64,000 nucleotides of DNA from positions 1 to 64,000 of the forward strand of contig JBCKVB010000001.1 of assembly GCA_038924245.1 (NCBI GenBank), in the 5' to 3' direction. The notes under the pieces were generated by a model. The model saw nothing but the letters and a program-made list of their open reading frames with translations. It was not told the origin of the DNA and ran no database searches. Below are positions 52,562 through 61,862 of this stretch, in pieces. Each line of letters begins with the position of its first letter. Position 1 is the stretch's first letter. Origin of the DNA: SURF-13 sp038924245 (GTDB lineage Bacteria; Pseudomonadota; Gammaproteobacteria; SURF-13). A program made the translations under genes and the position numbers.

Positions 52562-53623
52562 GTGTCCAACCCCCCTTCCAAAACCCCTCTGCGCTATCAG
52601 GATGCCGGTGTCAGCATAGACGCCGGCAATGCGCTGGTCGAGCGCATCAAGCCCATCGCGGCGCGCACCGCCCGCCCCGGCCTGCTGGCGGGCATCGGTG
52701 GTTTCGGCGCGCTGTTCGAGATTCCGCCCGGTCGCTACCGTGAACCGGTGCTGGTGTCGAGCACTGACGGCGTGGGCACCAAGCTCAGGCTCGCCATCGA
52801 AATGGGCCGCCACGACACCATCGGCATTGATCTGGTGGCGATGTGCGTGAACGACGTGATCGTGCAGGGTGCCGAACCCCTGTTCTTTCTCGACTACTAC
52901 GCCACCGGCAAGCTCAGCGTGGAGGTGGCCGCGCAGGTCATCCAGGGCATCGGCGCGGGCTGCGAGCTGGCCGGCGCGGCGCTGGTGGGCGGCGAAACCG
53001 CCGAGATGCCCGGCATGTACGCGGGCGGCGATTACGATCTCGCCGGTTTCTGCGTGGGCGTGGTGGAAAAATCACGCATCCTGGACGGCTGTAAAGTGGC
53101 GCCGGGCGATGTACTGCTGGGACTCGCCTCCAGCGGCCCGCATTCCAACGGCTATTCGCTGATACGCAAAATCATCGAGGTCACCCGCAGCGATCTCAAC
53201 CAGCCGTTTGACGGCAGCACCCTGGGCGCAACGCTGCTCACGCCGACGCGCATTTACGTAAAGCCGCTGTTAAAGCTCCTTAATGAGATTGAAATTCACG
53301 CCTTGGCGCACATCACCGGCGGCGGTCTTCTGGAAAACATCCCGCGCGTGCTGCCGGAAAACACCCGCGCGGTACTCGACCACAACGCCTGGCCCACCCC
53401 GCCTGTCTTTGATTGGCTACAGCGGCAAGGCCAGGTGAGCGATACGGAAATGTACCGCACCTTCAACTGCGGTGTCGGCATGGTGGTGTGCGTTGCGGAA
53501 CAGCATGCCGCCGCCACGCAGAGCCTGCTTCAGGCCCAGGGCGAAACCGTGTGGCGCATCGGACATGTCGAGACGCGCGTGGATCAGAACACGGCGCAGG
53601 TACTCATCAAGCCCCGCTCATGA
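52562..53623 (+). CDS. purM: Phosphoribosylformylglycinamidine cyclo-ligase
   Basis: Fifth step of purine synthesis (FGAM to AIR). The 353-residue protein has DAGVSIDAGNALVERIKPIA, LVSSTDGVGTKLRLAIEMGR, HDTIGIDLVAMCVNDVIVQG, GGETAEMPGMY and the C-terminal FNCGVGMVVCV. GTG start. The stop overlaps the purN start (ATGA). Confidence 0.97.
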   Translation: MSNPPSKTPLRYQDAGVSIDAGNALVERIKPIAARTARPGLLAGIGGFGALFEIPPGRYREPVLVSSTDGVGTKLRLAIEMGRHDTIGIDLVAMCVNDVIVQGAEPLFFLDYYATGKLSVEVAAQVIQGIGAGCELAGAALVGGETAEMPGMYAGGDYDLAGFCVGVVEKSRILDGCKVAPGDVLLGLASSGPHSNGYSLIRKIIEVTRSDLNQPFDGSTLGATLLTPTRIYVKPLLKLLNEIEIHALAHITGGGLLENIPRVLPENTRAVLDHNAWPTPPVFDWLQRQGQVSDTEMYRTFNCGVGMVVCVAEQHAAATQSLLQAQGETVWRIGHVETRVDQNTAQVLIKPRS

Positions 53624-54324
53624 AGCCGGGCGGCGCTGCGCGCAAGCTCCCCGTTGTCATACTCCTCTCCGGGCGCGGCAGCAACCTGCGCGCCATCGCC
53701 GAGGCGGCGCGCGGCGATCTGCCCATCGAGATACGCGCCGTCATCAGCAACCGTCCCGATGCGCCGGGTCTGGTTTATGCGCGTGAGTCCGGCCTCCCAA
53801 CCGAGGTGCTGAGTCACACGCAATTTACAGACCGCGCGGCCTACGACAACGCACTACAGAAATTGATAGACCGTCATGCGCCGGAACTGGTGCTGCTCGC
53901 CGGTTTCATGCGCGTGCTTACACCGCAATTTGTCGCGCACTACAAAGGACGCATGCTGAACATCCACCCTTCCCTGCTCCCCGCCTTTCCCGGCCTGCGC
54001 ACCGCGCAGCGCGCGCTGGAGGCGGGCGCGAGTGAACATGGCGCGAGTGTGCATTTTGTCACTGAAGAGGTGGACGGCGGCCCGGTGGTGTTACAGGCCA
54101 AGGTTCCGGTATTGCCGGGGGATACAGCGGAAACCTTGAATGCGCGCGCACTGGAACAGGAACACCGCATTTACCCGCAAGCGATAGGCTGGTTCGCCGA
54201 GGGCCGGCTGAAATTGGTCACCGACGACGCACAGGGACGTGCTAGTGTCGCGGGAGGCAGGACGCCGGGAGCGACTAATGACGGCACCTATGCCGCGCTG
54301 GATGGTCAAAGACTCAAGCCATGA
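53620..54324 (+). CDS. purN: Phosphoribosylglycinamide formyltransferase
   Basis: Uses 10-formyl-THF to formylate GAR, third step of purine synthesis. The 234-residue protein has VVILLSGRGSNLRAIAEAAR, AVISNRPDAPGLVYARE, LAGFMRVLTPQFVAHYKGRM and NIHPSLLPAFPGLRTAQRAL, with catalytic N, H and D present (GASVHFVTEEVDGGPVVLQ). The C-terminal tail is odd: DAQGRASVAGGRTPGATND (54226-54278) is encoded by the 50-bp repeat also found at 5221-5270, inserted in frame. The core enzyme is complete. Overlaps the DUF3108 gene by 4 nt. Confidence 0.94.
   Translation: MKPGGAARKLPVVILLSGRGSNLRAIAEAARGDLPIEIRAVISNRPDAPGLVYARESGLPTEVLSHTQFTDRAAYDNALQKLIDRHAPELVLLAGFMRVLTPQFVAHYKGRMLNIHPSLLPAFPGLRTAQRALEAGASEHGASVHFVTEEVDGGPVVLQAKVPVLPGDTAETLNARALEQEHRIYPQAIGWFAEGRLKLVTDDAQGRASVAGGRTPGATNDGTYAALDGQRLKP
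54226..54275. repeat. 50-bp dispersed repeat inside purN
   Basis: Matches 5221-5270 at 48 of 50 positions. It is read in frame and adds about 17 residues to the C terminus of PurN. The hairpin core GCACAGGGACGTGC is at 54229-54242. Confidence 0.85.
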
Positions 54325-55040
54325 TAAAAAATATTTTCATCACACTGCTATTCCTGTGCGTTGCGCCAGTCTGGGCCGCGCCGGCGCCCAAACCCTTTAC
54401 CGCGTATTACACGGTGACGGTGGGCAACATCCACGCAGGCGAAATCCGCCGCTCGCTGAGCGTCACGGAACAGGGGCAGTTTGTGTTTGAATCCGAAACC
54501 AAAAGCGGCGGACTGGCCGCGCTGTTTGTAAAAGATCACATCATCGAACGCAGCGTGTGGCGCTATAACAACCGGATACCGCAACCGCTGCACTTTCAAT
54601 ATCAAAAAACCGGCGGCAAAAAGGAACGCAAATACGCGCTCAGCTTCGACTGGAACACAGGCGTGGTGAAGGACGAATCAACCGCCGATCCGTGGCAGGC
54701 CCGGCTTGATAAAGGCGCGCAAGACCGGCTGCTCTATCAACTCACCCTGATGTACGACCTGCAAAACGGCCGCACCGAGTTTGACTATCCGCTAGTGGAC
54801 GGTCACAAGCTCAAGAATTACCGCTTCCAGAAAGTGGCGGAGGAAATGATTGAGACTCCGCTGGGCTCGCTCAAAACCGTCAAGCTTTCCCGTATTCTGG
54901 AATCGGACGATAAGACCGTGACACTCTGGTGCGCCCCCAGCCTGGATTACCTGCCGGTGCGTATCGAGCAAAACGAAAAAGACGGCAACCGCTTCAGCGC
55001 CACCATCCGCGCCGTGGAAGGCCTGCCCACTGCGCGCTAA
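54321..55040 (+). CDS. DUF3108 periplasmic protein
   Basis: The 239-residue exported protein has a signal peptide (cleavage after WAAPA), AYYTVTVGNIHAGEIRRSL, FVFESETKSGGLAALF, HFQYQKTGGKKERKYALSFD and LGSLKTVKLSRILESDDKTV, then LWCAPSLDYLPVRIEQNEKD, all typical of DUF3108. A beta-rich periplasmic protein of unknown role, repeatedly found after purM-purN in gammaproteobacteria. Confidence 0.9.
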   Translation: MIKNIFITLLFLCVAPVWAAPAPKPFTAYYTVTVGNIHAGEIRRSLSVTEQGQFVFESETKSGGLAALFVKDHIIERSVWRYNNRIPQPLHFQYQKTGGKKERKYALSFDWNTGVVKDESTADPWQARLDKGAQDRLLYQLTLMYDLQNGRTEFDYPLVDGHKLKNYRFQKVAEEMIETPLGSLKTVKLSRILESDDKTVTLWCAPSLDYLPVRIEQNEKDGNRFSATIRAVEGLPTAR

Positions 55041-55065
55041 TCAAAATGAATCCCTTAAATCGTAC

Positions 55066-55446
55066 TTACAGCAACGTAAATCCCGCCGCGTCCCTGGCGC
55101 GTTTATCAAATGAGCCTGTTTCAGTACAACCGTGTGCAACATTACGCTGCCCAATGAAGCAGTCCGTAAACCCTGCTCCGGATCGGCGGTAGTCGTTCAG
55201 GGCCGCTTGCGCGATGTCGGCGTTTTCCACCTCAATTTCATGCGTCGATAACAGCCGTTCGAGCATGATAATAATCGCCTCCTTGCCATAGCCATAAGCG
55301 GACTCCAAGACCCAAACGGTCTCGCAAAGCACGATGCAATTGACATGGATCGTGGCCGATTTGATATAGCGCTTGGCTTTTGTGGCCTGGGCCTCGTCAT
55401 CAGCGACGAGGTAACGAATGAGGACGTTGGTATCAACCCCCTTCAT
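55066..55446 (-). CDS. vapC: PIN-domain toxin VapC (third module)
   Basis: The 126-residue PIN nuclease has MKGVDTNVLIRYLVADDEAQ, VLCETVWVLESAYGYGKE, AGFTDCFIGQRN and SFDKRARDAAGFTLL, with all four acidic positions recognisable. It starts within the end of the antitoxin gene (4-nt overlap). This module lies outside the main island, between the DUF3108 gene and purA. Confidence 0.9.
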   Translation of the reverse strand: MKGVDTNVLIRYLVADDEAQATKAKRYIKSATIHVNCIVLCETVWVLESAYGYGKEAIIIMLERLLSTHEIEVENADIAQAALNDYRRSGAGFTDCFIGQRNVAHGCTETGSFDKRARDAAGFTLL

Positions 55447-55685
55447 GGCTTCTTGAACCGCCGGCGGATCGCCTCATCCATATCCTTAACCGAGACGGGC
55501 TTCTTTCCTGCGCGATGGAGCAGACCATAGAGTTCGGAAACATGATATTTTGCCGCTTCCAAAACCACCTGGCCGGTGTCCGCAACCCGAAACCTAAGCT
55601 TATCGCCGAGCTTCAACTTTAAACGTGCGCGAATATCGCGTGGTATGGTGATTTGGCCTTTGGAGGTGAGACGAGCTTCGGACAT
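55443..55685 (-). CDS. vapB: AbrB/SpoVT-type antitoxin (third module)
   Basis: The 80-residue swapped-hairpin AbrB domain reads MSEARLTSKGQITIPRDIRA, RLKLKLGDKLRFRVADTGQV; the C-terminal part should bind VapC. ATG 55685 is chosen at the domain start over 55694. Inverted repeats AATAAG/CTTATT lie 13-35 nt upstream. Confidence 0.88.
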   Translation of the reverse strand: MSEARLTSKGQITIPRDIRARLKLKLGDKLRFRVADTGQVVLEAAKYHVSELYGLLHRAGKKPVSVKDMDEAIRRRFKKP

Positions 55686-55697
55686 AATTAGCAACCC

Positions 55698-55720
55698 AAT
55701 AAGTAATGAAAATCCTTATT
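55698..55720. promoter_or_regulatory. Inverted repeats upstream of third vapBC
   Basis: AATAAG (55698-55703) and CTTATT (55715-55720), with AATGA and TCATT nested and offset. The AT-rich stretch probably also contains the -10 of the module. Candidate operator. Confidence 0.45.
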
Positions 55721-55836
55721 CATTGTAAGGAGATGGTTGAGGTTTGTCAACAGATCGTTAGCACTGCCGTGGTACGTCAATAACCGTCTTGTGCCTGCGC
55801 AAGCCCCAGGCAGGGGCTGGAGCTTACCCCGCTGAG

Positions 55837-57129
55837 TTAATCAAACGGATGGCGCAGGATGATGGTCTGGGCGCGGTCGGGGCCGGTGGAGACGATGTCT
55901 ATCGGGGTTTCGCTGATCTCTTCGATGCGCTTTAGATAGGCGCGCGCGTTGGCGGGGAGTTTTTTGTAATCGGTGATGCCTACGGTGGAGTCCTGCCAGC
56001 CCGGCATCTCGATATAAATCGGTTCGCAATCGGCATACGCCTCCGCGCCCACCGGCGGCGTAAGCCGCTCCACGCCGTTGCAGCGGTAACCCACGCACAT
56101 GCTGAGGGTGTCGAGGCCGTCGAGCACGTCGAGTTTGGTGATGCACAAACCGGATACGCTGTTGATGCGGGTGGCGCGGCGCAGGGCGACCGCGTCGAAC
56201 CAGCCGCAGCGGCGCGCGCGCCCGGTGGTGGAGCCGAATTCGTTGCCGCGTTTGGAGAGGTGCGCGCCCATCTCATCGAACAGTTCGGTCGGGAACGGCC
56301 CGGAGCCGACGCGCGTGGTGTAGGCCTTGGTGATGCCCAGAATATAATCGAAGCACGCTGGGCCCACGCCGCTGCCGGTGGCGGCGCCGCCCGCGGTGGT
56401 GTTGGACGAGGTGACGTAAGGGTAGGTGCCGTGATCCACGTCAAGCAGCGCGCCTTGCGCGCCTTCGAACAAGATGCTCGCGCCGTTTTTCTGATATTGA
56501 TACAACAGTTCCGGCACGTCGGCGATGAGCGGCTCCAGCAGCGCCTTCCAGGACAGGGCTTCGTCCAATACCTGCTGGAACGACACCGCCTCCACGCGAT
56601 AATAATTTTGCAACACGAAGTTGTGGTAGTCGAGCACTTCGCCCAGCTTGGCGGCGAAACGCTCGCGGTGCAGCAGATCGCCCACGCGTAGCGCGCGCCG
56701 CGCGATCTTGTCTTCATAGGCCGGGCCGATGCCGCGCCCGGTGGTGCCGATGGCCGCGCTGCCGCGCGCCTTTTCGCGCGCCTGGTCGAGCACGATGTGG
56801 TATTGCAGGATCAGCGGGCAGGCCTCGCTGATTTTCAAACGCTCGCGCGCCGGTATGCCCTTCTGCTCCAGCATGGTGATTTCTTCCAGCAGCGCCTTGG
56901 GCGAAAGCACCACGCCGTTGCCGATCAGACATTGCACACCATCGCGCAGAATGCCGGAGGGGATGAGATGCAGCACGGTTTTTTCACCGCCGATGACGAG
57001 AGTGTGTCCGGCGTTGTGTCCGCCCTGGAAACGCACCACGGCGGAGGCGCGGTCTGTGAGCAAATCCACCACCTTGCCCTTGCCCTCATCACCCCACTGG
57101 GTGCCGATGATGACGACGTTCTTACCCAT
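55837..57129 (-). CDS. purA: Adenylosuccinate synthetase
   Basis: GTP-dependent first step from IMP to AMP. The 430-residue protein has VVIIGTQWGDEGKGKVVDLL, FQGGHNAGHTLV, TTGRGIGPAYEDKIARRALR, LFEGAQGALLDVDHGTYPYV and RTGRARRCGWFDAVALR-like GSTTGRARRCGWFD. The catalytic D and H in the N-terminal motifs are present. It directly follows hisZ, a common order. Confidence 0.97.
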   Translation of the reverse strand: MGKNVVIIGTQWGDEGKGKVVDLLTDRASAVVRFQGGHNAGHTLVIGGEKTVLHLIPSGILRDGVQCLIGNGVVLSPKALLEEITMLEQKGIPARERLKISEACPLILQYHIVLDQAREKARGSAAIGTTGRGIGPAYEDKIARRALRVGDLLHRERFAAKLGEVLDYHNFVLQNYYRVEAVSFQQVLDEALSWKALLEPLIADVPELLYQYQKNGASILFEGAQGALLDVDHGTYPYVTSSNTTAGGAATGSGVGPACFDYILGITKAYTTRVGSGPFPTELFDEMGAHLSKRGNEFGSTTGRARRCGWFDAVALRRATRINSVSGLCITKLDVLDGLDTLSMCVGYRCNGVERLTPPVGAEAYADCEPIYIEMPGWQDSTVGITDYKKLPANARAYLKRIEEISETPIDIVSTGPDRAQTIILRHPFD

Positions 57130-58317
57130 TCAGTTCCCTGCCGCCGTCACAACCCACACGCCGTTTTGGTTCACCAGCGCGCGGTCGCACTGCATTTCGC
57201 GCGCGCCACCGTTTTGGCCGGGCAGCGCCATGACCACGCGCTCACCCTGCGCGCGCAGTTCTGAAATTTTCGCTTGCAGCGCGGCATCCTCCAACGCCGG
57301 GGCGTAAATCCCGCGCACAGTTGCGAGTGTCGCGGGCAGGAGGCTGAGCAGGGTTTTGATATCGGTGCTGAAGCCGGTGGCGGGACGCGCGCGGCCAAAC
57401 ACCTTGCCCACGTCGTCATAGCGCCCGCCTTGCGCGATGGCCTGGCCGTGTCCGGGCACGAAGGCGGCGAACACCATGCCGGTGTGATAGCCGTAGCCGC
57501 GCAACTCGGCCAGATCAAAGTACAACGGCACCTGCCCAAAACGCTGGCGCGCGGCTTGCGCGATTACCTTGAGCTTGGCGAGCGCGTCACCGACCGCTGG
57601 CGGCGCGCCGCGCAGACGCTGTTCCGCCTCGGCCAGGACTTCGGCGCCGCCGTTCAACTCCGCCAGGCACAGCAGGCGCGCAAGCTGTTTTTTATCGAGC
57701 TTGAGCCGCGTGAGCAATTCTTCGATCTCAGGCAGCGCCTTGCGCTGCAGGGCGTCAAACAGTTCCGACTCCTGATCCGCGCTGAGCCCGGCGTCCTTTG
57801 CCAGCGCGCGGAAGATGCCCACGTGACCCAGGTCCACATGAAAGTCTTTAATGCCGGTGACACGCAGCGTTTCCACCATCAGCGCAAGCACCTCGACATC
57901 GCTCTCGATACCGGCGTGACCGAACAGCTCCGCGCCCGCCTGCAAGGGGTTGCGCGTGCGCGCGAAGCCATCCGGCCGCGTGTGCAGCACGCCGCCGAAA
58001 TAGCACAAGCGCGTGGGTACGTTGCGTTTCAGGTAATGCGCGTCTATGCGCGCCACCTGCGGCGTCATGTCGGCGCTCACCCCCATCAGGCGTCCGCTGA
58101 GCGGATCGGTGAGTTTGAAGGTTTTCAGATCGAGGTCATTGCCGGTGCCGGTGAGCAGCGCCTCCAGATATTCGACCAGCGGCGGCACGACCAGCTCGTA
58201 ACCCCAACACTGGAACAAATCCAGCACGCGGCGGCGCAATTGCTCCAGGCGCTCCGCCTGCGGCGGCAGCACCTCTTCAATGCCTTCGGGCAGCAGCCAG
58301 CGGTCGTGAGTGGACAT
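57130..58317 (-). CDS. hisZ: ATP phosphoribosyltransferase regulatory subunit HisZ
   Basis: Histidyl-tRNA synthetase paralogue that activates short-form HisG. The 395-residue protein starts LLPEGIEEVLPPQAERLEQL, then LDLFQCWGYELVVPPLVEYL, DLKTFKLTDPLSGRLMGVSA and DMTPQVARIDAHYL. It lacks the C-terminal anticodon-binding domain, which separates it from HisS. Its stop directly abuts the purA start. Confidence 0.93.
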   Translation of the reverse strand: MSTHDRWLLPEGIEEVLPPQAERLEQLRRRVLDLFQCWGYELVVPPLVEYLEALLTGTGNDLDLKTFKLTDPLSGRLMGVSADMTPQVARIDAHYLKRNVPTRLCYFGGVLHTRPDGFARTRNPLQAGAELFGHAGIESDVEVLALMVETLRVTGIKDFHVDLGHVGIFRALAKDAGLSADQESELFDALQRKALPEIEELLTRLKLDKKQLARLLCLAELNGGAEVLAEAEQRLRGAPPAVGDALAKLKVIAQAARQRFGQVPLYFDLAELRGYGYHTGMVFAAFVPGHGQAIAQGGRYDDVGKVFGRARPATGFSTDIKTLLSLLPATLATVRGIYAPALEDAALQAKISELRAQGERVVMALPGQNGGAREMQCDRALVNQNGVWVVTAAGN

Positions 58318-58332
58318 GGGGGAATAAAGTTA

Positions 58333-58527
58333 TCAGTGCACGATATAGAGCAAGGTTAGACCAAGCAGCATGCTCACCAGGCCAGCAATGCGCAGCGTCA
58401 TATCGTCCATTTGGTTGACCATCAGTAACAAGCGCCGCACTGCGGCGGGATTGATAAACGGCGCGATACCTTCAATCACCAGCAGTAATGCGAGGGCGCT
58501 GAGCAGTGTTTCCCACATCGTCTGCAC
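58333..58527 (-). CDS. DUF2065 inner-membrane protein (YjeT-like)
   Basis: The 64-residue protein has two hydrophobic helices (WETLLSALALLLVIEGIAPF and IAGLVSMLLGLTLLYIVH) joined by NPAAVRRLLLMVNQMDD. It occupies the usual place between hflC and hisZ/purA. Function unknown. Confidence 0.88.
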   Translation of the reverse strand: MQTMWETLLSALALLLVIEGIAPFINPAAVRRLLLMVNQMDDMTLRIAGLVSMLLGLTLLYIVH

Positions 58528-58569
58528 TAAGGCGCGGGGCGCCTACACAATGAGATCAAACGCGGAGCA

Positions 58570-59448
58570 TCACGGTTTGCCTTGAGCACTGGGGTTTTTA
58601 AAGTATTTGAAAAACTCCGAGCCGGGGTCCAGCACCAGCACGTCACTCTTGTCGCGGAAGGTGTTTTTATACGCATTCAGGCTGCGGTACAGCGAGTAGA
58701 ATTCCACATCGCTGCCGAAGGCCTTGGCATAGGTGGCCGCGGCCTGCGCGTCGCCTGCGCCGCGGATTTGCTCCGCCTCGCGGTAGGCCTCGGCGACGAT
58801 CACCGTGCGCTGCCGGTCGGCATCCGCCCTGATGCCCTCCGCCGCCTCCGCGCCGCGAGCGCGGAACTCGCGCGCCGCGCGCGCACGTTCCGCGCGCATG
58901 CGTTCATACACCGAACCGCTCACCTCTTTGGGTAAATCCACGCGGCGCAGGCGCACGTCCACCACCTCAATACCCAATTCCTTGCCCTGCCTGGCGGCAG
59001 CACTCATCACGCTATCTATGATTGCCGCGCGGTCACCCGCCACCACGTTTTGTAAGGTGCGTGCGGCGAACTCAGCGCGCAGCCCCCTCGTGATGACCTG
59101 AAACAGATTGGCCCCGGCGCGCGCCGGATCGCCGCCGGTGGCGGTGTAGAAACGCGCCACGTCCACGATGCGCCACTTGACATAGGAATCCACCAGCACG
59201 CTCTTCTTTTCCACCGTGAGATAGTCTTCCGGCTCGGCATCCAGCACCTGGATGCGCGCGTCAAACTTACGCACGTTGTAAAGAATCGGCACCCGGGCGT
59301 ACAGGCCGGGCTTAAAATCAGTGCGCACGATCTCGCCCAGGCGGAGCAGGATGACGCGCTCACGCTCATGCACGGTAAACAGCGTGGCATAGCCCAGCAC
59401 CAATACCGCCAGGCCTATAATCAAGGCCAGTGTCTTTTTATCCATCAT
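58570..59448 (-). CDS. hflC: HflC, subunit of the HflKC membrane complex
   Basis: The 292-residue SPFH protein has an N-terminal transmembrane helix (LALIIGLAVLVLGYATLFTV), then EREVILLRLGEIV-like region and the SPFH/coiled-coil body (RMRAERARAAREFRARGAEA). HflKC cages and modulates the FtsH protease. It overlaps hflK by 1 nt (shared A). Confidence 0.95.
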   Translation of the reverse strand: MMDKKTLALIIGLAVLVLGYATLFTVHERERVILLRLGEIVRTDFKPGLYARVPILYNVRKFDARIQVLDAEPEDYLTVEKKSVLVDSYVKWRIVDVARFYTATGGDPARAGANLFQVITRGLRAEFAARTLQNVVAGDRAAIIDSVMSAAARQGKELGIEVVDVRLRRVDLPKEVSGSVYERMRAERARAAREFRARGAEAAEGIRADADRQRTVIVAEAYREAEQIRGAGDAQAAATYAKAFGSDVEFYSLYRSLNAYKNTFRDKSDVLVLDPGSEFFKYFKNPSAQGKP

Positions 59449-60629
59449 CAGCGCTCTCCTCTGTTAGGGCTGCGTTCGGGCGTATCGCCGCGCTGGGCGG
59501 CGGCATTCTGGCCTTCCTGAGTCTGGCTGGCGGCCGGAGGCAACAAGCGCTCCAGCGCCTTGTCGGCGGGCATGGCCGGTGCGCCACTCATGCGGTCAAG
59601 AGGCAGGTACAGCAGGTTGCCGCTGCCTTTGACATCCACCATCACCTTGCCTGCGCTGGACAGCACGGACTCCATCGCCTCCAGATACAAACGCTCGCGC
59701 GTTACCGCGGGCGCCTTGCGGTACTCGGCCAGCACCTGCGTAAAGCGGCTCGCCTCGCCCGTGGCCTGGGCAATCACCCTGAATTTGTAGGCTTCGGCTT
59801 CCTGTTGTTGACGCGTCGCCGCGCCGCGCGCCACCGGCACGATGCCGTTGGCGTAAGTCTGCGCCTCGTTGATCAGACGCTGCTCATCTTCGCGCGCGCG
59901 GACCACGTCCAGGAACGCATCGCGCACCTCCGCCGGGGCGGTGGCCTGCTGCATATTGACGCTGGTCATCTGTAATCCGGTGCCGTAGCGGTCCAGAATA
60001 TCCTGAATCAGTTTCTCCAGCTGCGGCTCGATCTCTTTGCGGCCCTCGGTGATGATCAAATCCATCGTGTTCTTACCGACAATCTCGCGCACCGCGCTCT
60101 CTGTAACCCGGCTCAGCGTTGCATCGGGATCGCGCACATTGAACAGATAGTCGGTCACATCCTTGATCTTGTATTGCACGGCAAGCTTAAGGTCTACGAT
60201 GTTTTCATCTTGCGTAAGAATCAACGAGCCCGGACTGTCGCTTTCCCCCCCCGCGCGTACGCCGATCTCGGCGCGCCTGATTTGATCCACGTCCACCACC
60301 TCGACCGCTCCAATGGGATACGACCAGTTCCAGTGCGGCCCGGGCAGGGTGGTCACCATGTATTTGCCGAAGCGCATCTCCACGCCGCGCTCGGCGGGAT
60401 CAATGATGTAAATGCCGGAGAGCAGCCAGATGAGCACGACAACGCCGGCCACCACCATTCCGCTACGCGCGTTCAAGCCGCCGGAATCGCCGCCCTTATC
60501 GCCGCCAAACAGGGCGTTCAGTTTTTTCTGGAAGCGGCGCAGCATTTCATCCAGGTCAGGCGGCCCGCTCTCGGTACCGCGCTTACTCCAGGGATCTTTG
60601 CTGCCGCCACCCGGTTCATTCCAAGCCAT
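59448..60629 (-). CDS. hflK: HflK, subunit of the HflKC membrane complex
   Basis: The 393-residue protein has a Gly-rich cytoplasmic N terminus (MAWNEPGGGSKDPWSKRG), one transmembrane helix (about 57-77), AERGVEMRFGKYMVTTLPGP and the SPFH domain, then a coiled coil and a Pro/Gln-rich tail. Partner of HflC. Third gene of hfq-hflX-hflK-hflC. Confidence 0.95.
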   Translation of the reverse strand: MAWNEPGGGSKDPWSKRGTESGPPDLDEMLRRFQKKLNALFGGDKGGDSGGLNARSGMVVAGVVVLIWLLSGIYIIDPAERGVEMRFGKYMVTTLPGPHWNWSYPIGAVEVVDVDQIRRAEIGVRAGGESDSPGSLILTQDENIVDLKLAVQYKIKDVTDYLFNVRDPDATLSRVTESAVREIVGKNTMDLIITEGRKEIEPQLEKLIQDILDRYGTGLQMTSVNMQQATAPAEVRDAFLDVVRAREDEQRLINEAQTYANGIVPVARGAATRQQQEAEAYKFRVIAQATGEASRFTQVLAEYRKAPAVTRERLYLEAMESVLSSAGKVMVDVKGSGNLLYLPLDRMSGAPAMPADKALERLLPPAASQTQEGQNAAAQRGDTPERSPNRGER

Positions 60630-60663
60630 GATGCGCTCCTCGTTGTATTTTCTTCACCGCCGG

Positions 60664-61851
60664 TTATGAGACCGCGGCCAGTTGTGTATCGTCTTCGAGA
60701 CAAGACATCTCGTCCGTCTGCCGTGTGTATCCATTTGCGGCGCGTTGCTCACCCGCGTGTTCGGCCAGCGCGAGGCGCAGCAAGTCCAGTCCCATGCCGT
60801 TCGCGGCGGACACCCAGACGCGCTTTACGCCCCCATCGCGATTGCGCTCCGAGCGCGGTGTGCCATTCTCCAATAGATCAATCTTGTTGTATACCTCAAT
60901 CTGAGGAATATCCTGCGCGCCGATTTCCTGTAATACCCGGTTCACCTGCTGGCTACGCTCATGGTGCTGGGGATCGCCGACATCCACCACGTGCAGCAGC
61001 AGGCTCGCCAGGCGCGTTTCTTCCAGCGTGGCGCGGAACGCCGCCACCAGATCATGCGGCAGATCGCGGATAAAGCCCACGGTATCGGCCAGAATCACCG
61101 GCGCGCCGCCCGCCAGCTCAATGCGGCGCAGCGTGGGGTCGAGCGTGGCGAATAATTGATTGGCGGTGTAGACCTTGGCGCCGCTGAGCGCATTGAACAG
61201 GGTGGACTTCCCGGCATTAGTGTACCCCACCAGTGACACTGTGGGTAGCGCCACCTTGGTGCGCCGCTTTCTCCCTTGCGCGCGCTGTTTCTCCACCTTG
61301 TGCAGGCGCTTTTGCACCTGCTTGATGCGCTCGGCGATCTGGCGTCGGTCGCTTTCCAGTTGGGTTTCACCCGGTCCGCCGCGCAGACCGATACCGCCCT
61401 TTTGCCGCTCCAGGTGGGTCCAGCCGCGCACCAGGCGGGTCGAGATGTGCTGTAGCTGGGCCAGCTCCACTTGCAGTTTTCCTTCGTGGGTCTGGGCGCG
61501 GCGCGCGAAGATGTCCAGTATCAAGCCGGTGCGATCCAGCACGCGGCAGTTGAGAAAGCGTTGCAGATTGCGCTCCTGAGACGGGCTCAGCGCATGGTTG
61601 AACAACACCACCGCGGCTTGCTCGCGCGCGACCGCGTCGCGTATCTCCTCGGCCTTGCCGCTGCCGACATAGTATTGGGGGTCGGGCTTCTTGCGCGTCC
61701 CGCTTATCGAGGCCACGGGGATCACGCCCGCCGAACGCGCCAGCTCACGCAGTTCGGCGAGCTCGGCGGCCATATCCTGCCCTTGCAGGTCAAGCTGCAC
61801 CAGCACCGCGCGTTCCGCTTCCAGCGGGCGGGTGCGCGCACGGTCAAACAA
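60664..61851 (-). CDS. hflX: GTPase HflX
   Basis: Ribosome-splitting GTPase. The 395-residue protein has an N-terminal domain with YYVGSGKAEEIRDAV and VLFNHALSPSQERNLQRFLN, a coiled-coil linker, and the G domain with G1 VSLVGYTNAGKSTLFNALSG, G2 region TLDPTLRRIEL, G3 DTVGFIRDLPHDLVAAF and G4 VYNKIDLL. Follows hfq by 11 nt. Confidence 0.96.
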   Translation of the reverse strand: MFDRARTRPLEAERAVLVQLDLQGQDMAAELAELRELARSAGVIPVASISGTRKKPDPQYYVGSGKAEEIRDAVAREQAAVVLFNHALSPSQERNLQRFLNCRVLDRTGLILDIFARRAQTHEGKLQVELAQLQHISTRLVRGWTHLERQKGGIGLRGGPGETQLESDRRQIAERIKQVQKRLHKVEKQRAQGRKRRTKVALPTVSLVGYTNAGKSTLFNALSGAKVYTANQLFATLDPTLRRIELAGGAPVILADTVGFIRDLPHDLVAAFRATLEETRLASLLLHVVDVGDPQHHERSQQVNRVLQEIGAQDIPQIEVYNKIDLLENGTPRSERNRDGGVKRVWVSAANGMGLDLLRLALAEHAGEQRAANGYTRQTDEMSCLEDDTQLAAVS

Positions 61852-61862
61852 TCACGCGCCCC

